A DNA stretch of 53,143 nucleotides from the NCBI GenBank assembly GCA_019744995.1, contig JAIETQ010000048.1:1-53143 (forward strand), in the 5' to 3' direction. The DNA comes from Amoebophilaceae bacterium (lineage in GTDB: Bacteria > Bacteroidota > Bacteroidia > Cytophagales > Amoebophilaceae). The notes beneath the pieces are model-generated. The model did no database searches, was not told where the DNA came from, and saw only the letters and a program-made list of their open reading frames with translations. Made by a program: the position numbers and the translations under genes. Positions 36,370 through 44,445 of the stretch are shown piece after piece; positions within the stretch are counted from its first letter, which is position 1, and each line of letters starts with the position of its first letter.

Positions 36370-37748
36370 TTTATGTTTAAGGAAGTCTCTAATGCTTGAC
36401 AGAGCTCAGGCCAATTGTAGCTGTTTTGTAACCCTGTTTGCATATTCTTTAAGCTGTAACAGTTAGTGGATAGTTCCTCTTCTCCTACAATAACTACAAA
36501 AGGGATCTTTTTTTTATCAGCATAGACAAACTGCCTCTTGAGTTTGGTGCGGTCAGGATAAACTTCCGCTTTAAAACCATAGGTACGCAATCGGCTTAAT
36601 AAGGCTAAGAGTTGGCTTTCTGCTTTTGCATCCATATTAATTAATAATATGTCCGTTACAGATGCGCTTATTCCATTAAAGAGCCCTTGACTTTCCATAC
36701 TATCATAGAGCCTATCTATTCCAAAAGAGAAACCTATTCCGCATAAATTTTCTATGCCAAAAAGTGAACCCAATTGATCATATCTACCTCCTCCTCCTAT
36801 GCTTCCTATTTGGGAATCTTTTATTGTTATTTCGATAACCATCCCGGTATAGTAGGCCAGTCCCCTAGCTAGCGTGGGTTGAATAGCCCAGCACCCATCT
36901 GGTAATCCGAGTCGACCGGCTTGAGTAATTACCTCTGTTAATTCTCCGATTGCTTTTGCACCACTTGCTGTACAACCGATGGTATGGTCTAGCTGCGCCA
37001 AAAGTGGCATATTACCTCCTTTAGGGTCTGAAAATGAAGTAAGTAATTGGAGAGATTGCTCACTAAATCCCTTGCTTGATAGTGTAGCAATGGTTTTTTC
37101 CAAACCAATTTTTTCTAATTTGTCTACAGTAGTACAAAATATTTTTTCTCTTTCACTAGATGCTTCTGCACCAGAGATAGCAGTTAAAATTCCTCTATGG
37201 TTGATTTTAATGCAAAAATGCTGTAATCCTAATTTTACTAAAATATCATATATAAGTTTTAAAATTTCTGCCTCGCAGAGTAAGGATGAGCTGCCAATAA
37301 TATCGGTATCACATTGTAAAAATTCTCTATAGCGACCTTTTTGAGGTCTATCTGCGCGCCACACCGGTTGTATTTGGTAGCGTCGAAAGGGGAAGGTAAG
37401 TAGCTGCTGGTTAGCTGCAATATAGCGGACTAAAGGGACGGTAAGGTCGTAACGAAGTCCTTTATCTGTAATATAAGGTTTTATGCGCTTGTAGTCTGTT
37501 AATGGTATTTTCTGTTCGACTTCTTTTGTAAAATCCCCAGACTTCAATACGCTGAAGATCAGCTGTTCGCCTTCTGCTCCATATTTCCCAGTAAGTGTAG
37601 CACGACTTTCTAGAGCCGGTGTTTCAAGTGGCTCGAAACCATAACAAGCATATATGGATTGAATGGTCGAAATAATATAATTTCTACGATAGATCTCAAG
37701 TGCAGTACGATCTCGCATGCCTTTTACAAGATGAGGTAAAATAATCAT
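36366..37748 (-). CDS. hisS: Histidyl-tRNA synthetase
   Basis: The 460-residue class II synthetase has PHLVKGMRDRTALEIYRRN, motif 2 with FPFRRYQIQPVWRADRPQKGRYREFLQCDTDIIGS, LARGLAYYTGMVIE, and motif 3 SIGGGGRYDQL...GIGFSFGIDRL, then the anticodon domain. The ATG at 37748 (MIILPHLVKG) is preferred over the in-frame start at 37784, whose extra residues are not family-like. The first gene of a two-gene unit with the metal permease. Confidence 0.96.
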   Translation of the reverse strand: MIILPHLVKGMRDRTALEIYRRNYIISTIQSIYACYGFEPLETPALESRATLTGKYGAEGEQLIFSVLKSGDFTKEVEQKIPLTDYKRIKPYITDKGLRYDLTVPLVRYIAANQQLLTFPFRRYQIQPVWRADRPQKGRYREFLQCDTDIIGSSSLLCEAEILKLIYDILVKLGLQHFCIKINHRGILTAISGAEASSEREKIFCTTVDKLEKIGLEKTIATLSSKGFSEQSLQLLTSFSDPKGGNMPLLAQLDHTIGCTASGAKAIGELTEVITQAGRLGLPDGCWAIQPTLARGLAYYTGMVIEITIKDSQIGSIGGGGRYDQLGSLFGIENLCGIGFSFGIDRLYDSMESQGLFNGISASVTDILLINMDAKAESQLLALLSRLRTYGFKAEVYPDRTKLKRQFVYADKKKIPFVVIVGEEELSTNCYSLKNMQTGLQNSYNWPELCQALETSLNIK

Positions 37749-38154
37749 ATGTTTAATTAAAATTATAGATTTACAATAATACAACTTAAAAATTTGTGCT
37801 ATACAGACATCCTCAACTTATGTAGACTAGCAAGCCATACCGGATTTTAATCTAATGTTATATGTAATAAAAGCTATATAAGACGAATTTACAAGATCGT
37901 TAGATGATCTACAATAGTATACTGATGCAATACGGCTATAAGGATGTTTTGTGGTTACTTAAAATGTATTATTTTAGTCTAAAAATGTTACTATATATAT
38001 GGATTAATAGATTTTATGGCAATATTCTCCTTGAGAATGTTTATATTTAAACTAGGGTGTATTGTATGGGATATACTTAATGAAGCTTAGTTTGATAGTT
38101 TTTCGATAGCTGCTTTGATTTAGTGTATTGATTTTTAATTTTATTAAATCTATT
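37749..38154. other. AT-rich intergenic region between divergent hisS and yidC
   Basis: About 400 bases with no credible coding frame, repeat or RNA gene. It must hold promoters for both divergent genes. Several TTG and TA-rich tracts exist, but none could be assigned with confidence. Confidence 0.5.
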
Positions 38155-39912
38155 ATGGATAAAAATAAACTTGTTCGATTTTTTTTATTATCAGTTACTT
38201 TATTGGTTTATTTCCAAATCTTTAAACCTAAAACAAAGCATCAACCTGTTCCACCTATTGTTAAAGAAGGTGTTCAAGCTAAGCCCGTTAATGATTTAGC
38301 AAAGACTCCCTTTATGGACCTGACTCATGGAGAAAAAAAAGATATAACTGTTGAAAATGAATTTTTTAAAATCATCCTTAGTACAGAGGGAGGGGCTATA
38401 AAAAATGTATTACTTAAGCAATACAAAGATAAACATGGACAACCGCTTGTTTTATTGGATCATAAAACAAGTAATATGGGTTTATCTTTTTATTACAAAC
38501 AAGCCTTAGTAGAAACAAAGAATTTATATTTTCAAACTACAGCTAATGCTTCTTACAAGCTTCAAGAAACTGAAGAAGCAAAAATTATCTTTCGTTTGGT
38601 GGTTAATGCTTCTCAATACTTAGAGCAATCATTTGAATTTACAGGTAATAGTTATAAAATAAATTATACTTGGACGGCTGTTGGCATGGAAAAATATATG
38701 GGCAAGCAATCAACTGCCTGTTTTCTTTGGGATATGGATATGAAGGATATAGAATCGGATACTAAGTCAGACGTTGCTAAGAGTACCATTAATTACTACT
38801 TATCCAATGAAGCATTTGATAGTTTAAAAACAAATTCAACAAAATTAGAGGAAAAAAAATTAAGAGTTCCTATTAAGTGGATTAGTATAAAACAACGCTT
38901 TTTTTCTTCAGCGATTATTGCTTCCAATGTTTTTGCTTCAGGCAAGGTTAGTTTAGACCCCATTCTAGACCAAGATGGTGTGACTAAATCTGCAAAATTA
39001 TCACTTAGATTATCTAAAGAAGATAAATCAAAAGGACATGGAAGCTATACCTTTTTCTTTGGTCCTAATGACTACAATATACTTCGAAAAGTGACCAAAG
39101 GGTTTCAACAAAATTTACCGCTAGGTTGGGTTATTGTTCGATTTGTTAACCAAGGTTTGATTATACCGCTCTTTACTTTTTTAGAAAAATATTTTTCTAA
39201 TTATGGGTTGATTATATGTTTTTTAGTTATCATATTGAAATTACTTTTGGCTCCTCTATCTTATAAGTCTTTTATTTCAATGGCTAAGATCAAGCTCCTT
39301 AAACCAGAGCTTGATAACATAAAGGCTAAGTATGGTAATGACCTGCAAAAGGTTCAAGCTGAGCAGATGATGCTTTATCGAGAGTTAAACATTAATCCAT
39401 TGAGTGGGGCTGTTCCTATTCTGCTGCAAATGCCAATTCTGTTGGCGATATTTAATTTCTTGCCGAATGCGCTTTCATTACGACAGGCCCGTTTTTTCTG
39501 GGCATCGGACTTATCAACCCATGATAGTATACTAACACTGCCTTTTTCCATACCTGTATATGGAGATCATGTAAGTTTATTTACCATATTGATGGTCATA
39601 TCAACAATGCTCTATACTTGGTCTAGTAGTCAAGGTGGCAACACGGAAGGTCCTATGAAAATACTGTCTTACATAATGCCTATTAGTGTTATGTTTGTGC
39701 TCAATTCTTTTCCAGCTGGTTTAAGTTTTTATTACTTTATATCTAATATTGTTAGCTGTTTGCAGCAGTTAGTTACAAAGTATTTTGTAAATGAAGAAGA
39801 GCTTAAAGCTAAATTAATTTCCAAGCAAAAACGAGGGAAACAGGGTTTGACTGCTTCTTTTCAGAAAAGAGTAACTGCTTTTATACAACATAATAAGAGT
39901 AAAGAGCAATGA
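38155..39912 (+). CDS. yidC: Membrane protein insertase YidC
   Basis: The 585-residue product has an N-terminal helix (FFLLSVTLLVYFQIF), a large periplasmic beta domain (about 60-340) and the five-helix insertase core. The core includes LAPLSYKSFISMAKIKLLKPELDNIKAKYG and NPLSGAVPILLQMPILLAIFNFLPNALSLRQARFFWASDLS. It inserts inner-membrane proteins alone or with Sec. The ATG at 38155 (MDKNKLVRFF) fits family starts; the frame is open nine codons upstream. The stop overlaps the ruvA start (ATGA). Confidence 0.96.
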   Translation: MDKNKLVRFFLLSVTLLVYFQIFKPKTKHQPVPPIVKEGVQAKPVNDLAKTPFMDLTHGEKKDITVENEFFKIILSTEGGAIKNVLLKQYKDKHGQPLVLLDHKTSNMGLSFYYKQALVETKNLYFQTTANASYKLQETEEAKIIFRLVVNASQYLEQSFEFTGNSYKINYTWTAVGMEKYMGKQSTACFLWDMDMKDIESDTKSDVAKSTINYYLSNEAFDSLKTNSTKLEEKKLRVPIKWISIKQRFFSSAIIASNVFASGKVSLDPILDQDGVTKSAKLSLRLSKEDKSKGHGSYTFFFGPNDYNILRKVTKGFQQNLPLGWVIVRFVNQGLIIPLFTFLEKYFSNYGLIICFLVIILKLLLAPLSYKSFISMAKIKLLKPELDNIKAKYGNDLQKVQAEQMMLYRELNINPLSGAVPILLQMPILLAIFNFLPNALSLRQARFFWASDLSTHDSILTLPFSIPVYGDHVSLFTILMVISTMLYTWSSSQGGNTEGPMKILSYIMPISVMFVLNSFPAGLSFYYFISNIVSCLQQLVTKYFVNEEELKAKLISKQKRGKQGLTASFQKRVTAFIQHNKSKEQ

Positions 39913-40499
39913 TAGCTCACCTTACAGGTAAGCTATTACATAAGGATCCTAGCTATTTGATATTAGATGTAGGAGGGGTGGGTTATGAATTGCATATTTC
40001 TTTGTATACCTTTGATCAAGTCAAAGGACTAGATAGTTGTACGATTTTAACTGCTATGCATGTAAAGAGTGAAGTATACACGCTGTATGGTTTTTTTACT
40101 TTAGAGGAAAAAGAATGGTGGTTACGTCTGGTTTCCATCAATAATATTGGTCCAAGGATTGCCTTAACCATTTTATCTTCTTTAAATACTAAGACGTTAC
40201 ATCAGGCTATTCTAGATAAAAATGAAAAGTTACTTACTTCTATTAAAGGTATTGGTGTAAAGGCTGCTCAGCGGATTATATTAGAATTATCAGATAAAGC
40301 TAAACGATTACATGACTTAGTCCATAGTAGCAAAACTATTTCAGTACAACAACAAATGAATGAGGATGCTACAGTAGTTTTAATGAAATTGGGTCTTACA
40401 CAAAAAGTGGCAGAAAAAGCGGTTGCCTTGGTAAGAGAAAAAACTATAGAACCACTTACTTTAGAAGCACTCATTAAGAAAGCGTTGCAACCGATTTAA
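39909..40499 (+). CDS. ruvA: Holliday junction DNA helicase RuvA
   Basis: The 196-residue product has the OB domain (IAHLTGKLLHKDPSYLILDVGGVGYELHIS), the helix-hairpin-helix region (VSINNIGPRIALTILS, SIKGIGVKAAQRIILEL) and the C-terminal RuvB-binding domain (ATVVLMKLGLTQKVAEKAV). It overlaps yidC by four bases, a coupled pair. Partner RuvB is at 20286. Confidence 0.97.
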   Translation: MIAHLTGKLLHKDPSYLILDVGGVGYELHISLYTFDQVKGLDSCTILTAMHVKSEVYTLYGFFTLEEKEWWLRLVSINNIGPRIALTILSSLNTKTLHQAILDKNEKLLTSIKGIGVKAAQRIILELSDKAKRLHDLVHSSKTISVQQQMNEDATVVLMKLGLTQKVAEKAVALVREKTIEPLTLEALIKKALQPI

Positions 40500-40527
40500 G
40501 GTAAGATTTAGCTCCACCTTGCCAGCC

Positions 40528-40655
40528 GCTTACCTGAACAGACACCCATTACTCAGCGTAACTGAAGCCATATTGTTCGCCATATTTACGCATCTGTTTG
40601 TTATAAAAGCCTGGGTTAGAGAGACTGTCCTATCTCTAACTACAAGGTTAATGGC
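40528..40655 (-). pseudogene. Duplicated 3' fragment of the gene at 42689-43045
   Basis: These 128 bases match 42668-42835 almost exactly, covering the last codons of that gene. They lack 40 bases that in the intact copy lie between two ATAAAAG heptamers (42743 and 42783); only one heptamer remains here (40603). The fragment lies just after ruvA and cannot code. Confidence 0.85.
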
Positions 40656-40731
40656 ATAAATCATCTGCCTTGTTAGTAACCTCCCATAAGTTTTTAACAC
40701 AATACCTGACTAGACAAAACAGCTAATATTT

Positions 40732-41097
40732 TTGCTATTCTGCATTCAAAAGGTTTTAGCAGCATATATTACTATTTATTTATGTTATGTTTTGGCTATA
40801 AGTCTTTTTTATGTGATTTTTTATCTAAGTTTTAAATTGAAATCACTCGCTTTAAATCGATGCTTAGAAAGAAAAAGTACGTCCAATGATAGGGGGGATT
40901 GTCAAAATGCTTACCTTAATGAAACTATAGGTCCTGCGCCTTCACCATCGTTTCAAAGAAAAATCGATGAACGAGTAAGGGATGAGATAAGGAATGAGAG
41001 AAGGAATGAGAGAAGGGGTCCTGCAATGCTGGCAGCCCATGCTGTTGGTGATTTTGTAACCAGCCAAGGAGATGTAACTGGTTGTAGTGTTACATAG
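40732..41097 (+). CDS. Hypothetical small membrane protein
   Basis: The product is 121 residues from a TTG (40732). One long hydrophobic region (about 8-38) is followed by a charged tail with a short Arg-rich duplication (RNERRNERRG) encoded by a 12-base tandem repeat near 40988-41015, and an Ala/Gly end. No family is recognised. It sits in a decayed accessory patch, so it may be a gene remnant. Confidence 0.4.
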   Translation: MLFCIQKVLAAYITIYLCYVLAISLFYVIFYLSFKLKSLALNRCLERKSTSNDRGDCQNAYLNETIGPAPSPSFQRKIDERVRDEIRNERRNERRGPAMLAAHAVGDFVTSQGDVTGCSVT

Positions 41098-41180
41098 AGG
41101 ATTCGTATGTACAGTAAGCATGTGTTGTCTACATAAATCTGAAAAGAAGGGTCTGTCTAACTAACTGTGGTATAAGCCGA

Positions 41181-41312
41181 GCGCTAGATGTTCTGATACA
41201 AGAGGGAGTAGGCCTGTCTACGCTTTTTGACCAAGGCAGTTTACTTAAACAATTAAGTAAACGCCTTGGAGAAAGAGTGTTACAATCAGAAATGAATACC
41301 CATTTAACGTGA
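41181..41312 (+). mobile_element. IS256-family transposase N-terminal remnant
   Basis: Forty-three codons read ALDVLIQEGVGLSTLFDQG, then SLLKQLSKRLGERVLQSEMN, ending in TGA. This matches the start of IS256-type (mutator) transposases (GLLKQLTKxLVERALxAEMxxHLG). The catalytic part is missing and no terminal repeats were found. The surrounding stretch 41098-41636 also holds an inverted repeat (41399-41506) and small hairpins. Confidence 0.7.
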
Positions 41313-41398
41313 GTGATTTATTAAAAATTAAGTTTTTAAATGGATTATCAAGTGATGTAATGAATATTTTGTACCAAGTATTGCAACATGTGCATCTT

Positions 41399-41506
41399 AG
41401 AAAATGCGTCAAAAAACTGGGGTGCTAGGCTGAAAAGGAGCATAAATGGAGCCTGAAAGGCGACTCTTATATTCCCAGCCTAGTATTCACAGTTTTAGCA
41501 TTTTCT
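41399..41506. repeat. 108-base imperfect inverted repeat
   Basis: The left arm 41399-41432 (AGAAAATGCGTCAAAAAACTG...GCTAGGCTG) and right arm 41476-41506 (CAGCCTAGTATTCACAG...GCATTTTCT) are near reverse complements around a 43-base centre. The layout is like a small MITE or the fused ends of a deleted element. It is unrelated in sequence to the palindromic family at 71, 862 and 11625. Only this copy is in the window. Confidence 0.7.
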
Positions 41507-41527
41507 AAATAGCACTTGATTTTTTTG

Positions 41528-41557
41528 GTTACTTTTTTCATCAAGGAAAAAAGTGAC
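41528..41557. repeat. T6/A6 hairpin, same type as those at 817 and 11581
   Basis: GTTACTTTTTT pairs with AAAAAAGTGAC (one T-G pair) around an eight-base loop. It has the same TACTTTTTT/AAAAAAGTA core as the hairpins that precede repeat copies 2 and 3. A nine-base stem follows at 41577-41602 (ATGGATTAT/ATAATCCAT). Confidence 0.65.
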
Positions 41558-41636
41558 AAAGGGTTATAGTTTTTACATGGATTATCAACTTGAATAATCC
41601 ATAACTGACGTTAATTAAATTTGAAGGACGAATCTC

Positions 41637-42578
41637 ATGACCTGGAAAATAATTTCAACACTTAAATGGAAAGACCCAAAAAGAACCCCATTTATTGACT
41701 TGATTTGGCATATTGCTATACTGCTGTGTATATGGTGTGTATTTCACTATGTAAGTTTTTATACAAATGCTGTATGCAAAAAGCTTATGTATAGTTCAAA
41801 TTTGTATCTAAAGTTAAGTGTGCCGCTGATATATGCGATTCTGAGTATTAATGTAACTGTATGGAGTTTAGCCATACCTATAGTATACTTAAAGTGTGTG
41901 CTTAAACCATTAGGAAGTGTTATGGTCAATAATTGTACATTTTCTATACGTACGCTGTTTACCAGCACATTAATTACGATTGTACTGTTCCTATTATATA
42001 TGTTGTTTGTCTGGAGTAAAGTTAATATTGATTCCTTATATAAGTATTTCGGCTTTATACCAACATATGTAGTGCAAATGGAATCATTCAAATCAAGTTT
42101 TTTATCAGCAGAAGTACACAATAGCTCCTATATTAGTTTTTCTCATTTTTTTTGGAATGGTATCATCATACATTCACTACGTGTTGCTATCTTCGAGGAG
42201 TTGATATTCAGAGGAATTTTTCAATATCTTTTCTTTAGGTATACTAAAAATCAGCTAGTATCTATTATTATTACTTCTATACTGTTTAGTGCCTATCACT
42301 TGAATATCAATCACTCCATACCTTTGTTATTGGCTGGAATGTTTTTTGGTTATATCTACTACATCACGAATAATATCTGTGTAGTAATGTGGGTGCATTT
42401 TTTATACAATACCATAGTCCATGCAAGTCATTATTCTAGTATTATTTACCTATATCAAAAAATTGCCAGGTTATACAATGGATTCACTTTACTACAGTCT
42501 GTTGTATGCATGCTCTTGTGTATGTTCTTACTATACATTCTGTTAAATAGATTAAAAATAGACAATAAGGTAGCTTGA
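41637..42578 (+). CDS. CPBP-family intramembrane glutamic protease
   Basis: The 313-residue membrane protein has about eight helices. It shows the CPBP motifs EELIFRGIFQYLF (EExxxR, near 187-192), FSAYHLN (FxxxH) and VHFLYN (HxxxN). Family members act on prenylated or membrane proteins and some serve in immunity to self-made bacteriocins; the role here is unknown. Its last 116 bases are duplicated at 43321-43436. It lies in a degraded accessory patch but appears intact itself. Confidence 0.85.
   Translation: MTWKIISTLKWKDPKRTPFIDLIWHIAILLCIWCVFHYVSFYTNAVCKKLMYSSNLYLKLSVPLIYAILSINVTVWSLAIPIVYLKCVLKPLGSVMVNNCTFSIRTLFTSTLITIVLFLLYMLFVWSKVNIDSLYKYFGFIPTYVVQMESFKSSFLSAEVHNSSYISFSHFFWNGIIIHSLRVAIFEELIFRGIFQYLFFRYTKNQLVSIIITSILFSAYHLNINHSIPLLLAGMFFGYIYYITNNICVVMWVHFLYNTIVHASHYSSIIYLYQKIARLYNGFTLLQSVVCMLLCMFLLYILLNRLKIDNKVA
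42461..42576 (+). repeat. Direct repeat, left copy (3' end of CPBP gene)
   Basis: These 116 bases recur at 43321-43436 with about three mismatches, in the same orientation. The left copy is inside the intact gene. Confidence 0.9.
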
Positions 42579-42688
42579 AGCTACTTGATAGTAGCCAAGT
42601 TCGTTTACCAAAAGTCGAGGCTATACTTCTTCTCAAATGCGTTGTCTACCCTTCACTTGACGCGTATGCTTACCTGAACATACACCCA

Positions 42689-43045
42689 TTACTCAGCGTA
42701 ACTGAAGCCATATTGTTCGCCATATTTACGCATCTGTTTGTTATAAAAGTAAGATATTTCATCCTTAGAAAACCCCAAACCAATAAAAGCCTGGGTTAGA
42801 GAGACTGTCCTCTCTCTAACTACAAGGTTAATGGCTTTTTTTCTAGCTATAAAATCGAAAAATTCAAAATGACCTTTTCTTGTTTCAAAATAATTAGGAT
42901 CATATTCAACCTTAGCGAAAACCTCATCTATTAGCTCTGTTTTTTTGTGCGCAGCGGCTTCAAAAGTGACATTTATATCGTTTTTTATCTCCCTTAGAAA
43001 CTTTTGAATTTCAACTGGAATCGGATTTATTTCCTCGTTTTCCAT
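42689..43045 (-). CDS. Hypothetical protein
   Basis: The 118-residue soluble product is mostly helical (VEIQKFLREIKNDINVTFEAA, VVRERTVSLTQAFIGLGFSKDEISYFYNKQMRKYG). No family is recognised. A partial deleted copy of its 3' end lies at 40528-40655. The gene itself sits between the two 116-base direct repeats, so it may have arrived in a duplication or insertion. Confidence 0.55.
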   Translation of the reverse strand: MENEEINPIPVEIQKFLREIKNDINVTFEAAAHKKTELIDEVFAKVEYDPNYFETRKGHFEFFDFIARKKAINLVVRERTVSLTQAFIGLGFSKDEISYFYNKQMRKYGEQYGFSYAE

Positions 43046-43145
43046 CTTTTTATTTATTTATTGGTTTAGTAACTTACACCAAGGTATATTTACGAAAATT
43101 AATTCAAAAGTCAACCTATTTAGGGGCTGGGTTCTACTCCACATT

Positions 43146-43250
43146 TTATTTCTCTTCTTGGTGAACATATGGATCAAGTAACCACTGCCAATTTTCCGGA
43201 TTGTTTATAGTATATTGCCTAATTAAACATTTTATAAGCAAAAAAAACAT
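43146..43250 (-). pseudogene. Possible small ORF or gene tail
   Basis: An ATG frame of 34 codons ends NNPENWQWLLDPYVHQEEK, a composition unlike random AT-rich translation. It may be the 3' remnant of a lost gene or a very small gene, about 100 bases upstream of the 42689-43045 gene. The rest of 43046-43434 is AT-rich, plus the duplicated CPBP tail. Confidence 0.3.
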
Positions 43251-43320
43251 AAAATGACATTTTAGCAAAATTTTAGTACATTTTAATCTTTTAAAAACAA
43301 ATATAATACATTTATTTTGT

Positions 43321-43436
43321 AATGGCCAGGTTATACAATGGATTCACTTTACTACAGTCTGTTGTATGCATGCTCTTGTGTATATTCTTACTATACATTC
43401 TGTTAAATAGATTAAAAATAGACAATAAGGTAACTT
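43321..43436 (+). repeat. Direct repeat, right copy (CPBP gene tail remnant)
   Basis: Copy of 42461-42576, offset by 860 bases. It ends at the stop codon of the convergent DUF4292-like gene (43435-43437). It cannot be expressed as a protease because only the last 38 codons are present. Confidence 0.9.
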
Positions 43437-44013
43437 AGGAATGGGGCGCAACCTTTATGTTACGCAATGGCCTCATATTAGGCCTCTTTAATGGTTTAAA
43501 TTTTAACCTTTCTAAGGTTATTACTTTCGGGTAACTGCTCCTACCATGCTTGATGGTAAAATGTATTTTTATACCCCTTAAATTGGTAAAATCTTGCTTT
43601 AAAGGAGTGGGATTCCTTTGGTATATCCATTTAACTATCGGATTACCCTGGAGATCGACTAATCTAGTTACCACTCCCTGTATCACTTTAGCATAGCTAC
43701 AAATTAAAAAGGGACGTAGTAGATCTGAATCAATAGTTACCTGCTTTTTGTTTTCATGATCAGTTACTTTATAGAAATTGCCTAATAAAAAGGCCTGAAT
43801 CAATAGATAATTCAGCGAAACGTGGTAGGCTTGCTTTATTTGCTCGTAATTGCGGCGATAAGTTATACGATGCAATCGATCTACAATAATGAGGCCCTCT
43901 TGATCCACACTACCACGTATACATTCTACCCCAAAGGGTGATTTAATACTATATTGAATCTGCTGATCATAGGTTACACAACATTGAAACCGAAGAGACA
44001 CTTGTTTACGCAC
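43435..44013 (-). CDS. DUF4292-like lipoprotein (start uncertain)
   Basis: The conserved part resembles Bacteroidota DUF4292, a LolB-like envelope family: YSIKSPFGVECIRGSVDQEGLIIVDRLHRITYRRNYEQI and LNYLLIQAFLLGNF. The first standard start is GTG at 44013, which would give no signal. The same frame is open upstream to about 44170 and encodes a signal peptide with lipobox (FWLGCFICLAGC, Cys codon 44071-44073). No ATG, GTG or TTG precedes it. An ATT at 44149-44151, overlapping the rpoZ stop, is a candidate start. Envelope lipoprotein role fits bamD next door. Confidence 0.65.
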   Translation of the reverse strand: MRKQVSLRFQCCVTYDQQIQYSIKSPFGVECIRGSVDQEGLIIVDRLHRITYRRNYEQIKQAYHVSLNYLLIQAFLLGNFYKVTDHENKKQVTIDSDLLRPFLICSYAKVIQGVVTRLVDLQGNPIVKWIYQRNPTPLKQDFTNLRGIKIHFTIKHGRSSYPKVITLERLKFKPLKRPNMRPLRNIKVAPHS

Positions 44014-44143
44014 AGAACGATAACGTATGATACCCGTTACCGAAAAGCAGGATGGACAAGCTGTAAGCTCGCAACCAGCTAAACAAATGAAGCAACCTAG
44101 CCAAAAAGAGATTAACCTTCTAAAGAACCTAATATGGGTTGCT

Positions 44144-44440
44144 TTAATAATGAAACGTAAGCTCCCCTTCTAAAAATTCTTTTGTTGCTGCTAGGGTTGG
44201 TTTAGGAAGCTTTTCATATTGTTGCGTAATCTCAGACTGCCTATGTAGATCTATAGGGTCTCTTTCATCTGAAATGGAAACAAATACCTCTAGTTTTTTA
44301 CTCAATTCTTGTTTCATATTCATAGCAATTTGCTTAGCACGATTGGTAATAATAACCGTACTTTCATAAATATTATTAGTAGGTGCAATTAACTCCTGGA
44401 TATTTCTAGGTAGTAAACCTAGTTTTTTATTTGATTTCAT
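44144..44440 (-). CDS. rpoZ: DNA-directed RNA polymerase subunit omega (Bacteroidota type)
   Basis: The 98-residue product has NNIYESTVIITNRAKQIAMNMKQELSKKLEVF and YEKLPKPTLAATKEFLEGELTFHY, the Bacteroidota form of omega/Rpb6. It helps assemble RNA polymerase. It starts five bases after bamD, the usual bamD-rpoZ pair in this phylum, and its stop region overlaps the frame of the DUF4292-like gene. Confidence 0.92.
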   Translation of the reverse strand: MKSNKKLGLLPRNIQELIAPTNNIYESTVIITNRAKQIAMNMKQELSKKLEVFVSISDERDPIDLHRQSEITQQYEKLPKPTLAATKEFLEGELTFHY

Positions 44441-44445
44441 TGTAA

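Noticed and set aside
41759-42121. 120-codon minus-strand frame inside the CPBP gene
   Set aside because: Fully antisense to a well supported membrane protein gene.
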